In this document: piece by piece, positions 44,967 to 52,443 of the stretch
How the letters are laid out: each line of letters begins with the position of its first letter
Numbering within the stretch: the stretch's first letter is position 1
Assembly (NCBI RefSeq): GCF_001425835.1
Contig: NZ_LMDP01000002.1
Location: forward strand, 652,828-716,827
Length of the DNA: 64,000 nt
From: Afipia sp. Root123D2
GTDB taxonomy: Bacteria; Pseudomonadota; Alphaproteobacteria; Rhizobiales; Xanthobacteraceae
Direction: 5' to 3'
Program-made: the position numbers and the translations under genes
The notes under the pieces: generated by a model
What the model saw: only the letters and a program-made list of their open reading frames with translations
Databases searched by the model: none
What the model was told of the DNA's origin: nothing

Positions 44967-45258
44967 TGATCTGCCCCTTTGAAGTTGTCCTCCCTGAAGT
45001 ATGATTTTCGGATGGAGGATAAGATCGATGGTGAGGAAAAGGCATACGGCTGAAGAGATCGTTGCGAAGCTTCGACAGGTTGATGTGCTGATGGCACAGG
45101 GCCGGCAGGTAGCGGACGCGGTTCGTGCGATAAGCGTGACGGAAGTCACGTACTACCGATGGCAAAACGAGTATGGCGGCCTGAAAGGCGACCAGGTGAA
45201 GCGGCTGAAGGAGTTCGAGGCCGAGAACACTCGGCTCCGTACGGTCGTCGATAGTTAA
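44967..45258 (+). mobile_element. IS3-family insertion sequence remnant (left end plus orfA)
   Basis: Begins with a TGATCTGCCCCTTTGAAG-like terminal sequence at 44967, followed by a truncated orfA. The element is cut after orfA codon 76; orfB and the right end are not visible in the following sequence. Confidence 0.75.
45028..45258 (+). pseudogene. IS3-family transposase OrfA, truncated
   Basis: 76 codons: MVRKRHTAEEIVAKLRQVDV, ADAVRAISVTEVTYYRWQNE and GGLKGDQVKRLKEFEAENTR are typical of OrfA helix-turn-helix and leucine-zipper parts. Intact OrfA proteins of this group are near 88 residues and continue into the zipper; here the frame turns into VVDS and stops at the base where a perfect hairpin begins. 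GGAGGA stands upstream of the ATG at 45028; an earlier in-frame ATG lies at 45001. Confidence 0.82.
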
Positions 45259-45286
45259 TGTTGCTGAAGCAAGGCTTCAGCAACAT
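45258..45286. repeat. Perfect 13-bp inverted repeat at the IS breakpoint
   Basis: Arms 45258-45270 and 45274-45286 (ATGTTGCTGAAGC / GCTTCAGCAACAT) pair perfectly around AAG. No T run follows in either direction. Position coincides with the end of the truncated orfA. Confidence 0.8.
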
Positions 45287-45383
45287 GTAAAAGTCGGGTT
45301 TTCTGAACGCCGGCACGCGCGTCAGTCTACCAAGCGTAACGCAATGCGGCCGTTCCGGCATACGTTTTGGAGTTGCCGGACAA

Positions 45384-46445
45384 TCAGCCCTTAAATTCTT
45401 TGTTATAGAAATCAAGCAGCTCGCTGCGGTTCTTGAGCCACCATGCATGGGGCCGCTTGTGCAATGCCTTCTGCTCGTCCGCAGAGAAGGCAATTTCCTT
45501 CTGGGCGGCTTCTGGCAGCACCGTCTTGCTATTGGCCGGGGAGTAGAACGACTTCTGGACCAGCGACGCCAGCCCGGCAGGGTCGAGCAGAGCGTTGCAA
45601 TAGAAGTTGGCGCCTTCCGGATTAGGCGCCTTCTTCGGAATACCCAGGCCGAAAATTATACTGATGGCACCTTCCGTCGGATAGGTCGGAACGACGCGAA
45701 CGCCTTCCGCCGCGAATTGCAGCAGTCTCGATTTATAGTTGGTGCCGATCAGGATCTCCTCATTCTTCAGACCCTGTTCCTGCTGAAGGTGCCCCGGATA
45801 GATGCGAGGCTTGGTTGCCTTCTTCATATCCATCATGGCGGCTTTGACTTTCTCGACGTCGATGTTTTCGAGAGACTTTCCGACTTTCAGGGCCGCCACT
45901 TCGATGTGATGATACCAGTGCGTGTCGCTCAATCCGATCATACCCGAATATTTTGGATTCCACAGATCGGCGAAACTTTTCGGAGCATCTTTCAGCTTGT
46001 CCGGATTGTGACCGATGACCCAGCCGCTGTACTGCCACGGCACGAAGGTCGCGGACTTCAGTTGCGGCAGAATATTTTTCAGGTTTGGAATCTTGTCTGC
46101 GCTGACGGTCTCGAGCACACCCTGCGCTTCCATTTCGAAGGCGCTGGCGTCGTCCAGATGAGCAACATCGATGGTGCCGCGCGGCAACCGGCGTGACGCC
46201 AGAAGTTTCGTTCGCCGCTGATCGAGGAGACCCAGATCGCGCACGACCGTGTATCCGCCCTTCTCGACGATGGGAGCTTCAAAGAACTGGACCGTCCGGT
46301 CGTTCCAGTCGCCGCCCCAGTTGGCAACGACAATCTGTCCGCTCGATGCATTCGCTTTGCCGCCAAACGAAATCGCAACCGTGCCGGCGGCTGCACTCGC
46401 GAGAATCTGTCTACGATTAACCGTGCGGTCCAAAAGCTCGCTCAT
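45384..46445 (-). CDS. PotD-like ABC solute-binding protein, orphan
   Basis: 353 residues from the ATG at 46445 with GGAG 6 nt upstream; the open frame continues to 46676 without conservation. MSELLDRTVNRRQILASAAA carries a twin-arginine-type export signal ending near KANASSGQ. The mature part matches the spermidine/putrescine-iron type binding fold (IVVANWGGDWNDRTVQFFEAP, SFADLWNPKYSGMIGLSD, FYCNALLDPAGLASLVQK). No permease or ATPase gene lies nearby; the partial importer ATPase at the right window edge is 17 kb away. Adjacent IS debris suggests the rest of its operon may have been lost. Confidence 0.9.
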   Translation of the reverse strand: MSELLDRTVNRRQILASAAAGTVAISFGGKANASSGQIVVANWGGDWNDRTVQFFEAPIVEKGGYTVVRDLGLLDQRRTKLLASRRLPRGTIDVAHLDDASAFEMEAQGVLETVSADKIPNLKNILPQLKSATFVPWQYSGWVIGHNPDKLKDAPKSFADLWNPKYSGMIGLSDTHWYHHIEVAALKVGKSLENIDVEKVKAAMMDMKKATKPRIYPGHLQQEQGLKNEEILIGTNYKSRLLQFAAEGVRVVPTYPTEGAISIIFGLGIPKKAPNPEGANFYCNALLDPAGLASLVQKSFYSPANSKTVLPEAAQKEIAFSADEQKALHKRPHAWWLKNRSELLDFYNKEFKG

Positions 46446-46753
46446 CGAATTCTCCAGATTGTTGGCGCTAAATTGCGATCGATAGAAAACTCCCGGCACC
46501 GTCGTTTTCACCGCGGAACAAGGATCGATCTTAGAAGTCCGGTATCGAGGCAGGATGTAAATATGCGACATGCGGGCAGTATTTGTTGGCCCGCGACAGG
46601 TGCGCCGATTGGGCGCCTGCGGCGCTCGGATACCAGCAGCTTGGCGCAAAGCTCCTATCCTTCCCGGACAAGGCAACTCAACAATAAAGGTGAACGGATG
46701 CCGTCGGATCAGGACTGCGCACAGGTCCCGACCACATCAGGCTGGGAAGGCTC
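46446..46753. other. Divergent promoter region of the binding protein and folB
   Basis: 308 bp between divergent starts. No additional gene and no clear operator were seen. Confidence 0.4.
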
Positions 46754-47203
46754 ATGCCGCTTATCGAGCAAAACAATTTGGCGACGGGGGAGATGTCGGT
46801 CCGGCATGTCTTCATCCGCGACCTCATGATTGACTGCATCATCGGCGTTCACGACAGCGAACACCACGCCACGCAGCGCCTCCGAATCAATCTGGACATG
46901 TATATCCCGGAAGAAAAAACCAGCGTTCACGAGCTTCGGGATGTGGTCTGCTACGATGACGTCATCCGGAAAATAACCCGGCTGGTGACGGAGAAGCGCT
47001 TTCGCCTGCTCGAGACGGTTGGAGACAAAATCGCCGAGTTGTGCCTCAATGATGTGCGAATTGCGCGCATTCGCGTCATGCTGGAAAAGCTGGATGTTTA
47101 TAAAAATGCCAGCTCGGTCGGCATCGAGATCTGGCGCGCGCGCGCCGTCACGCCGCCGGCCCCTCACTCCGTGAGAGAACACGGCTCATTGTTGACGGCG
47201 TGA
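46754..47203 (+). CDS. folB: Dihydroneopterin aldolase family protein (FolB)
   Basis: 149 residues. VRHVFIRDLMIDCIIGVHDSE is the FolB/FolX N-terminal strand with the substrate-pocket region; CYDDVIRKITRLVTEKRFRLLETVGDKIAE contains the catalytic-type Glu-containing helix, and RIRVMLEKLDVYKNASSVGIEI closes the tunnelling fold. The Lys normally in the K-P motif of FolB appears in LEKLD. The enzyme cleaves dihydroneopterin in folate synthesis. This is likely a second copy linked to the folate-dependent sarcosine/serine genes nearby. The start could also be the internal ATG at 46793. Confidence 0.85.
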   Translation: MPLIEQNNLATGEMSVRHVFIRDLMIDCIIGVHDSEHHATQRLRINLDMYIPEEKTSVHELRDVVCYDDVIRKITRLVTEKRFRLLETVGDKIAELCLNDVRIARIRVMLEKLDVYKNASSVGIEIWRARAVTPPAPHSVREHGSLLTA

Positions 47204-47212
47204 CCGTTTCCC

Positions 47213-49102
47213 TTAGCGCCCGAACGCGTAGCCCTGCATGTAACGCGGGTTCGCAGCCGCGCGCAGAATCGAGCCGGTGCGCGAGGCAGCCGAGATCCGC
47301 CCCAGCGACCAGCCGTCCACCATCTCGATAAGGTGACCGCGGCGCGCCAGTTCAGCCTTGACCTCCGGGCTGAACCGCTCCTCCATCGTCAGCGATCCCG
47401 GCTTGGCCTGACGAGGGAAAAACGAACTCGGCATGTGGTCGTTGTGAAACATCGGAGCGTCGATCGCGCTTTGCAGGTTCATCGCGTGATGCGCGTGGCG
47501 CAGAAAGAACACCGAACTCCACTGATCCTGCTGATCGCCGCCGGGCGTGCCGAAACTCCCATAGGGCTGTCCGTCACGAAACAACAGCGTGACCGAGAGC
47601 GTCGTGCGCGGCCGCTTTCCGGGCGCGAGCGACGACGGCAGACCGGGCTTCAGCCAGAACATCTGGGCGCGGGTGCCGAGCGCAAAGCCGAGTCCGGGAA
47701 TCGTCGGCGAGCTTTGCAGCCAGCCGCCGCTCGGGGTCGCCGACACGATATTGCCGTGACGGTCGATCACATCGATATGAACGGTATCGCCCTTCACGGA
47801 GCCGCGCGGACCGATGGTCGGCTCGCCCGCGCCGAAGGCCGCCGAACTCAGCCGCGCCACGGTCGGCTCGCCGGCGCCTAGCGCCGCCGCGGCATCACCG
47901 GGCCGGCTCACATTGTAAGGCACCTCGTGGTCGTAGCCGTCGATGCGTCCGGGGCGGAATTCGTGCGATGCCCTGTCGGTCACAAGCGCCCGACGCGCGT
48001 CTGCATAGACGTCACTCAGCAGCGTCTTGATCGGCACGTCGACAAAATCCGGATCGCCGTAATATTTCTCGCGATCGGCATACGCCAGCTTCGAACATTC
48101 CGTCACGGTGTGAATGAATTCGGCGCCGAACGGGTCCATGCCGGAAAGATCGAAGCCCTTGAGCAGCGCAAGCTGCTGCAGGAAAACCGGGCCCTGCGTC
48201 CACGGGCCGGGCTTCATGACCTGAAAGCCGTGGTAATCGAGTGACAACGGTTCTTCATAGGTCGGTTGCCAGGTCGCCAGATCCTGTCCGGTTAACAAGC
48301 CCGCATGGCGGCGGCCCGACGTATCCATCGCCGGGGTGCGCACGAACTTGTCGATCGCTTCCGCGACGAAGCCTTCGTAGAATGCGCGGCGCGCCGCTTC
48401 GATCCGCTGCTCGCGATTGCCCGGCGCGTCTTTCGAGGCGCTGACAATGCGCGCATAGGTTCTGGCCAGATCGGAATTGGTGAACAACGATCCGGCCGGT
48501 GGAACACCGTCGCGCAGATAGATCTCCGCTGACGTTCTCCATTCGTCGCGAAACAGCGGCGCGATAGTTTCGATGGCCGCCGAAATTCGCGGCAACATGA
48601 TGTATCCATCGCGGGCATACGTGATGGCGGTTTCGAGGACGTCGGCCACGTCCATCGTTCCGTAATCCCGCAACAGCGTCATCCACGCACCGAACGAACC
48701 CGGGACGCAGGCCGACAGAAATCCACTACCGGGAATGATGTCGAGCCCGAGTTCCGAAAATCGCTCGATCGTTGCGTTCGCCGGTGCCGGTCCCTGTCCG
48801 CACAGAACCTGCGAGCGCCTCGTTTTCGAGTCGTAGAATATGACGGGGACTTCGCCGCCAAATCCATTGAGATGAGGCTCTACCACCTGAAGAGCGAAGC
48901 CCACGGCGATGGCCGCATCGAAGGCGTTGCCGCCCTTCTCCAGAATCCGCATTCCTGCGGCGGTGCCGAGCCAATGGGTCGATGCAACGACCCCGAACGT
49001 CCCCGCGATTTCCGGCCGGGTAGTGAAGGCCGATTCCCCGGCATCGGGGCCATAGCTCAATCGGAAATTACCCAGTTCCAGATTGCTCGGCATACGCGTC
49101 AT
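47213..49102 (-). CDS. ggt: Gamma-glutamyltransferase family Ntn-hydrolase
   Basis: 629 residues. The self-cleavage nucleophile Thr lies in KGDTVHIDVIDRHGN (about residue 437), followed by the small-subunit region ATPSGGWLQSSPTIPGLGF and FGTPGGDQQDQW. The large-subunit N-terminus shows VVASTHWLGTAAGMRILEKGGNAFDAAIA. No signal peptide is visible, so it would be cytoplasmic, unlike E. coli Ggt. A local duplication GAGEPT...GAGEPT sits just before the cleavage site. AAGGGG touches the first ATG (49102) and lies 9 nt before the ATG at 49093, so the shorter start is possible. Confidence 0.92.
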   Translation of the reverse strand: MTRMPSNLELGNFRLSYGPDAGESAFTTRPEIAGTFGVVASTHWLGTAAGMRILEKGGNAFDAAIAVGFALQVVEPHLNGFGGEVPVIFYDSKTRRSQVLCGQGPAPANATIERFSELGLDIIPGSGFLSACVPGSFGAWMTLLRDYGTMDVADVLETAITYARDGYIMLPRISAAIETIAPLFRDEWRTSAEIYLRDGVPPAGSLFTNSDLARTYARIVSASKDAPGNREQRIEAARRAFYEGFVAEAIDKFVRTPAMDTSGRRHAGLLTGQDLATWQPTYEEPLSLDYHGFQVMKPGPWTQGPVFLQQLALLKGFDLSGMDPFGAEFIHTVTECSKLAYADREKYYGDPDFVDVPIKTLLSDVYADARRALVTDRASHEFRPGRIDGYDHEVPYNVSRPGDAAAALGAGEPTVARLSSAAFGAGEPTIGPRGSVKGDTVHIDVIDRHGNIVSATPSGGWLQSSPTIPGLGFALGTRAQMFWLKPGLPSSLAPGKRPRTTLSVTLLFRDGQPYGSFGTPGGDQQDQWSSVFFLRHAHHAMNLQSAIDAPMFHNDHMPSSFFPRQAKPGSLTMEERFSPEVKAELARRGHLIEMVDGWSLGRISAASRTGSILRAAANPRYMQGYAFGR

Positions 49103-49150
49103 CCCCTTGCAGTTTCACGTTGTATTCAGCCCGCCGCCCGTCATCGATGA

Positions 49151-50437
49151 TCAATAGCGGTAGATCGGAAATGCGTCCGTCAAATTCGCTACCTTCACCT
49201 TGACCCGCTGTTCGACCGCCGACGTATCGCCGTCGTTCGCCGCGGACACCGCATCCAGCACCTCCGCGATCAGCAGCCCGACAGTTTTGAACTCGGCCGA
49301 GCCGAACCCGCGCGACGTGGCGGCGGCGGTCCCGAGCCTGATGCCGGACGTGATCGTCGGCTTTTCGGGATCGAACGGAATGCCGTTCTTGTTGCAGGTG
49401 ATGTGCGCCCGTTCCAGCGCGGCTTCCGCTGCTTTTCCGGTCAGATTCTTTTTCCTCAGATCGACCAGCATAAGGTGATTGTCGGTGCCGCCCGAGACGA
49501 TGGCGTACCCCGCCGCCGACAGTGTTCCGGCCAGCACCTTCGCATTGTCGGCAACGTTCTTGGCATAGTCCCGGAAGATCGGCGTCAGCGCTTCACCAAA
49601 CGCGACGGCCTTCGCCGCGATGACATGCATCAGCGGGCCGCCCTGCAGGCCGGGGAAAATCGCCGAGTTGATTTTCTTGGCGATGTCCTCGTCGTTGGTG
49701 AGTATCAATCCGCCGCGCGGCCCCCGCAACGTCTTGTGCGTTGTCGAACTCACTACATGCGCATGTGGAAACGGCGACGGATGAACCTTGCCCGCCACCA
49801 GCCCGGCGAAGTGCGCCATGTCCACGAACAGATACGCACCGACGGAATCGGCTATGCGGCGAAACTTCCCGAAATCCCAGAAACGCGAATAGGCCGAGCC
49901 GCCGGCCACGATCACTTTCGGCTTGTGCTCTAGCGCGAGTTTTTCCAACGCCTCCATGTCGATCAAATTGTCGTCGCGGCGCACGCCGTAACTAACGACA
50001 TTGAACCACTTGCCCGACATATTCGGCTTGGCGCCATGGGTCAGATGCCCGCCGGCCGCCAGATCCAGCCCCATGAAGGTATCGCCCGGCTTCATCAGCG
50101 CCATGAACACGGCCTGATTGGCCTGACTGCCGGAATTCGGCTGCACGTTGGCGAAACCGCAATCGAACAGTTCTTTCGCCCGCGCGATGGCGATGTCTTC
50201 GGCGACATCGACATACTGGCAGCCGCCGTAATATCGGCGGCCCGGATAGCCCTCGGCATATTTGTTGGTCAGCACCGACCCCTGAGCCTGCAGCACCGCG
50301 TGAGACACGATGTTCTCGGAGGCAATCAGTTCGATCTCATTGCGCTGGCGGCCGAGTTCGCTGGCAATCGCGCTCGCGATTGCGGTATCCTGATCCTTGA
50401 TATCCGCGGTAAAGAACTGGTCGAGCATGGACGACAT
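49151..50437 (-). CDS. glyA: Serine hydroxymethyltransferase
   Basis: 428 residues from [13 protein letters not shown] (50437); an ATG at 50458 overlaps the sdaA stop and would add 7 residues. PLP-enzyme landmarks: [41 protein letters not shown], and the Schiff-base Lys in [14 protein letters not shown]. It interconverts glycine plus methylene-tetrahydrofolate with serine. In this operon it would join the glycine and the folate-bound C1 unit released by sarcosine oxidase. This is likely an extra, catabolic copy of glyA. Confidence 0.97.
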   Translation of the reverse strand: MSSMLDQFFTADIKDQDTAIASAIASELGRQRNEIELIASENIVSHAVLQAQGSVLTNKYAEGYPGRRYYGGCQYVDVAEDIAIARAKELFDCGFANVQPNSGSQANQAVFMALMKPGDTFMGLDLAAGGHLTHGAKPNMSGKWFNVVSYGVRRDDNLIDMEALEKLALEHKPKVIVAGGSAYSRFWDFGKFRRIADSVGAYLFVDMAHFAGLVAGKVHPSPFPHAHVVSSTTHKTLRGPRGGLILTNDEDIAKKINSAIFPGLQGGPLMHVIAAKAVAFGEALTPIFRDYAKNVADNAKVLAGTLSAAGYAIVSGGTDNHLMLVDLRKKNLTGKAAEAALERAHITCNKNGIPFDPEKPTITSGIRLGTAAATSRGFGSAEFKTVGLLIAEVLDAVSAANDGDTSAVEQRVKVKVANLTDAFPIYRY

Positions 50438-50451
50438 GATACTAAAATCCT

Positions 50452-51822
50452 TCAGCATTCAGCGAGATTGACGGCGAGCCCTCCGAGGGAGGTCTCCTTG
50501 TATTTGGACTGCATGTCCCTTCCGGTTTCGCGCATGGTCGCGATCACCTTGTCGAGCGAGACGATATGAGTGCCATCGCCCTGCAGTGCCAGTGACGCGG
50601 CGCTGATGGCCTTGATGGTGCCGAACGCATTGCGCTCGATACACGGCACCTGAACCAGCCCGCCGATCGGATCGCACGTCATGCCGAGATGATGCTCCAT
50701 CCCGATCTCCGCCGCGTTCTCGATCTGCTCGTTCGATCCCCCAAGCACCGCGGCAAGCCCGGCAGCAGCCATCGAACAGGCCACGCCAACTTCGCCCTGA
50801 CATCCGACTTCGGCGCCGGAAATAGACGCATTCATCTTAAACAGCGCGCCGATGGCCGACGCCGTCAGAAGAATCTGCCGCATTCCGTCCTGAGTCGAAT
50901 CCCGGCAATGGTCCCGATAATAGCGCAGCGTCGCCGGAACGATTCCCGCCGCGCCATTGGTCGGCGCGGTCACTACACGGCTTCCGGCCGCGTTCTCTTC
51001 GTTAACAGCGATGGCATAGAGGCTGACCCAATCCATCACCTCGTGCGACATGCGACTGTTGGAACCGAACGCGCCGTTCAGCCGCCGGCTCAGACTGGGC
51101 GCCCTGCGTTTGACATGCAGACCGCCAGGCAGTTCACCCTCAGTGACCATGCCGCGTTCGATGCAGTCCATCATCACTGCGATGATGTGATCGAGATAAG
51201 CCTCTACCTCCGCGACCGGACGCTGGCTCACTTCATTCGCCATCACCAGTTCAGCGATGGACAGGCCTGCATCGACCCCCATCCTCAAAAGATCGTTGCC
51301 GGAGCGGAATGGAAACGGAAGCGTGCTGGGTTCCACGCTTTGCGGCAGGCCCAAATCCGCTTCGGGAACGACGAAGCCGCCGCCGATGGAGCACCAGCGT
51401 TCGGCGTGAAGAATATCGTCGCCGCTGAAAGCCATCAGGGAAAGCGTGTTCGGGTGGCGCGGCGGCAACGTCGCATGGTCGAACACAATGTCGCTCTCGG
51501 GAGCGAACGCCACCGCGTGACGGCCAGCGAACCGCAACTGCCGCCGACCCCGCACGCTGGCCGCGATCGCGTCGGCTTGATCGGGATCGACCGTGTCCGG
51601 AAATTCACCGGCCAGCCCGAGAATGATCGCCTTATCCGTTCCGTGGCCTTTGCCGGTCCAGGCCAGTGACCCGTACAGATCAACACGCAGCCTGGTAACC
51701 CGATCGATCAATCCAGCCTTCGCGACCCCGGTCGCGAAGGTCGCGGCCGCCCGCATCGGTCCCACCGTATGCGACGACGACGGCCCGATGCCGACCTTGA
51801 ACAGCTCGAATATTCCGATCAT
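50452..51822 (-). CDS. sdaA: L-serine ammonia-lyase (iron-sulfur type)
   Basis: 456 residues. Deaminates L-serine to pyruvate. N-terminal domain [22 protein letters not shown] and C-terminal catalytic domain ([55 protein letters not shown]). The conserved cysteines suit a 4Fe-4S cluster that acts as Lewis acid. It lies between the soxG and glyA genes with a small overlap to glyA, completing sarcosine to pyruvate conversion. Confidence 0.96.
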   Translation of the reverse strand: MIGIFELFKVGIGPSSSHTVGPMRAAATFATGVAKAGLIDRVTRLRVDLYGSLAWTGKGHGTDKAIILGLAGEFPDTVDPDQADAIAASVRGRRQLRFAGRHAVAFAPESDIVFDHATLPPRHPNTLSLMAFSGDDILHAERWCSIGGGFVVPEADLGLPQSVEPSTLPFPFRSGNDLLRMGVDAGLSIAELVMANEVSQRPVAEVEAYLDHIIAVMMDCIERGMVTEGELPGGLHVKRRAPSLSRRLNGAFGSNSRMSHEVMDWVSLYAIAVNEENAAGSRVVTAPTNGAAGIVPATLRYYRDHCRDSTQDGMRQILLTASAIGALFKMNASISGAEVGCQGEVGVACSMAAAGLAAVLGGSNEQIENAAEIGMEHHLGMTCDPIGGLVQVPCIERNAFGTIKAISAASLALQGDGTHIVSLDKVIATMRETGRDMQSKYKETSLGGLAVNLAEC

Positions 51823-51849
51823 TGGAAATGTCCGGTTGCAGCGTCTCCG

Positions 51850-52443
51850 TCAGGCGAACTCGCCGCGCACTTCATCCAGCAATTCCCACACATAGGGCGC
51901 GAACGAACGCCAGACGTCGATATGAAACGTGTCCTGCTGCGGCCGCGACAACAGAATTGTCGCCTTCGCGTAAATCGTGCGCGTACACATGCCGACCGGA
52001 AAAGCCTCGAGCGACAGATCGAGCGGACATCCGTGATTCAGCAGATACGAACTCCGAGGCCCCGCGACGGCGAACGCATCGGAGCGATGGCTGACATCGA
52101 CCAGTGAATGAGGATGCTCGGTAAGTCCGCGTTCAAGACTGTCCATCAACTCGGTTGCATCCTCGCCGACGGCCTGAAACATCCATTCGTCGGGGCCGAG
52201 CCAGAACACGCTGCGGTGCAGTTTTTCCACGAAACGGCAGGCATCGCGAGGCAACGCGATTCCGAACAGGTCACCGACGGCCTGAATTGCCGCAGGACGC
52301 CCGCGAAATATCAGCTTGGCGGCATCCGGCAGAACAGACAGGTTCGCATCGGACACCGAGCGAACCGAACCTGCCAGCGTGGCCAACGAGTTTGCGCGCC
52401 GGGTGGACAGATCAACCGTCAAGTCGCTCTCCTTTTTTGTCAT
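51850..52443 (-). CDS. soxG: Heterotetrameric sarcosine oxidase, gamma subunit
   Basis: 197 residues from the ATG at 52443, which overlaps the 3' end of soxA by 32 nt; the open frame above that is the shadow of soxA. The GcvT-like small-subunit pattern is visible: LPRDACRFVEKLHRSVFWLG-like strand, GPDEWMFQAVGED, LVDVSHRSDAFAVAGPRSSY, DVWRSFAPYVWELLDEV. Gamma subunits hold the large alpha subunit together and have no flavin. It ends the sox part of the operon, followed 27 nt later by sdaA. Confidence 0.92.
   Translation of the reverse strand: MTKKESDLTVDLSTRRANSLATLAGSVRSVSDANLSVLPDAAKLIFRGRPAAIQAVGDLFGIALPRDACRFVEKLHRSVFWLGPDEWMFQAVGEDATELMDSLERGLTEHPHSLVDVSHRSDAFAVAGPRSSYLLNHGCPLDLSLEAFPVGMCTRTIYAKATILLSRPQQDTFHIDVWRSFAPYVWELLDEVRGEFA

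Noticed and set aside
45146-45493. 115-codon minus-strand ORF spanning the IS hairpin
   Set aside because: It crosses the IS remnant and a palindrome and has no ribosome site or family resemblance.
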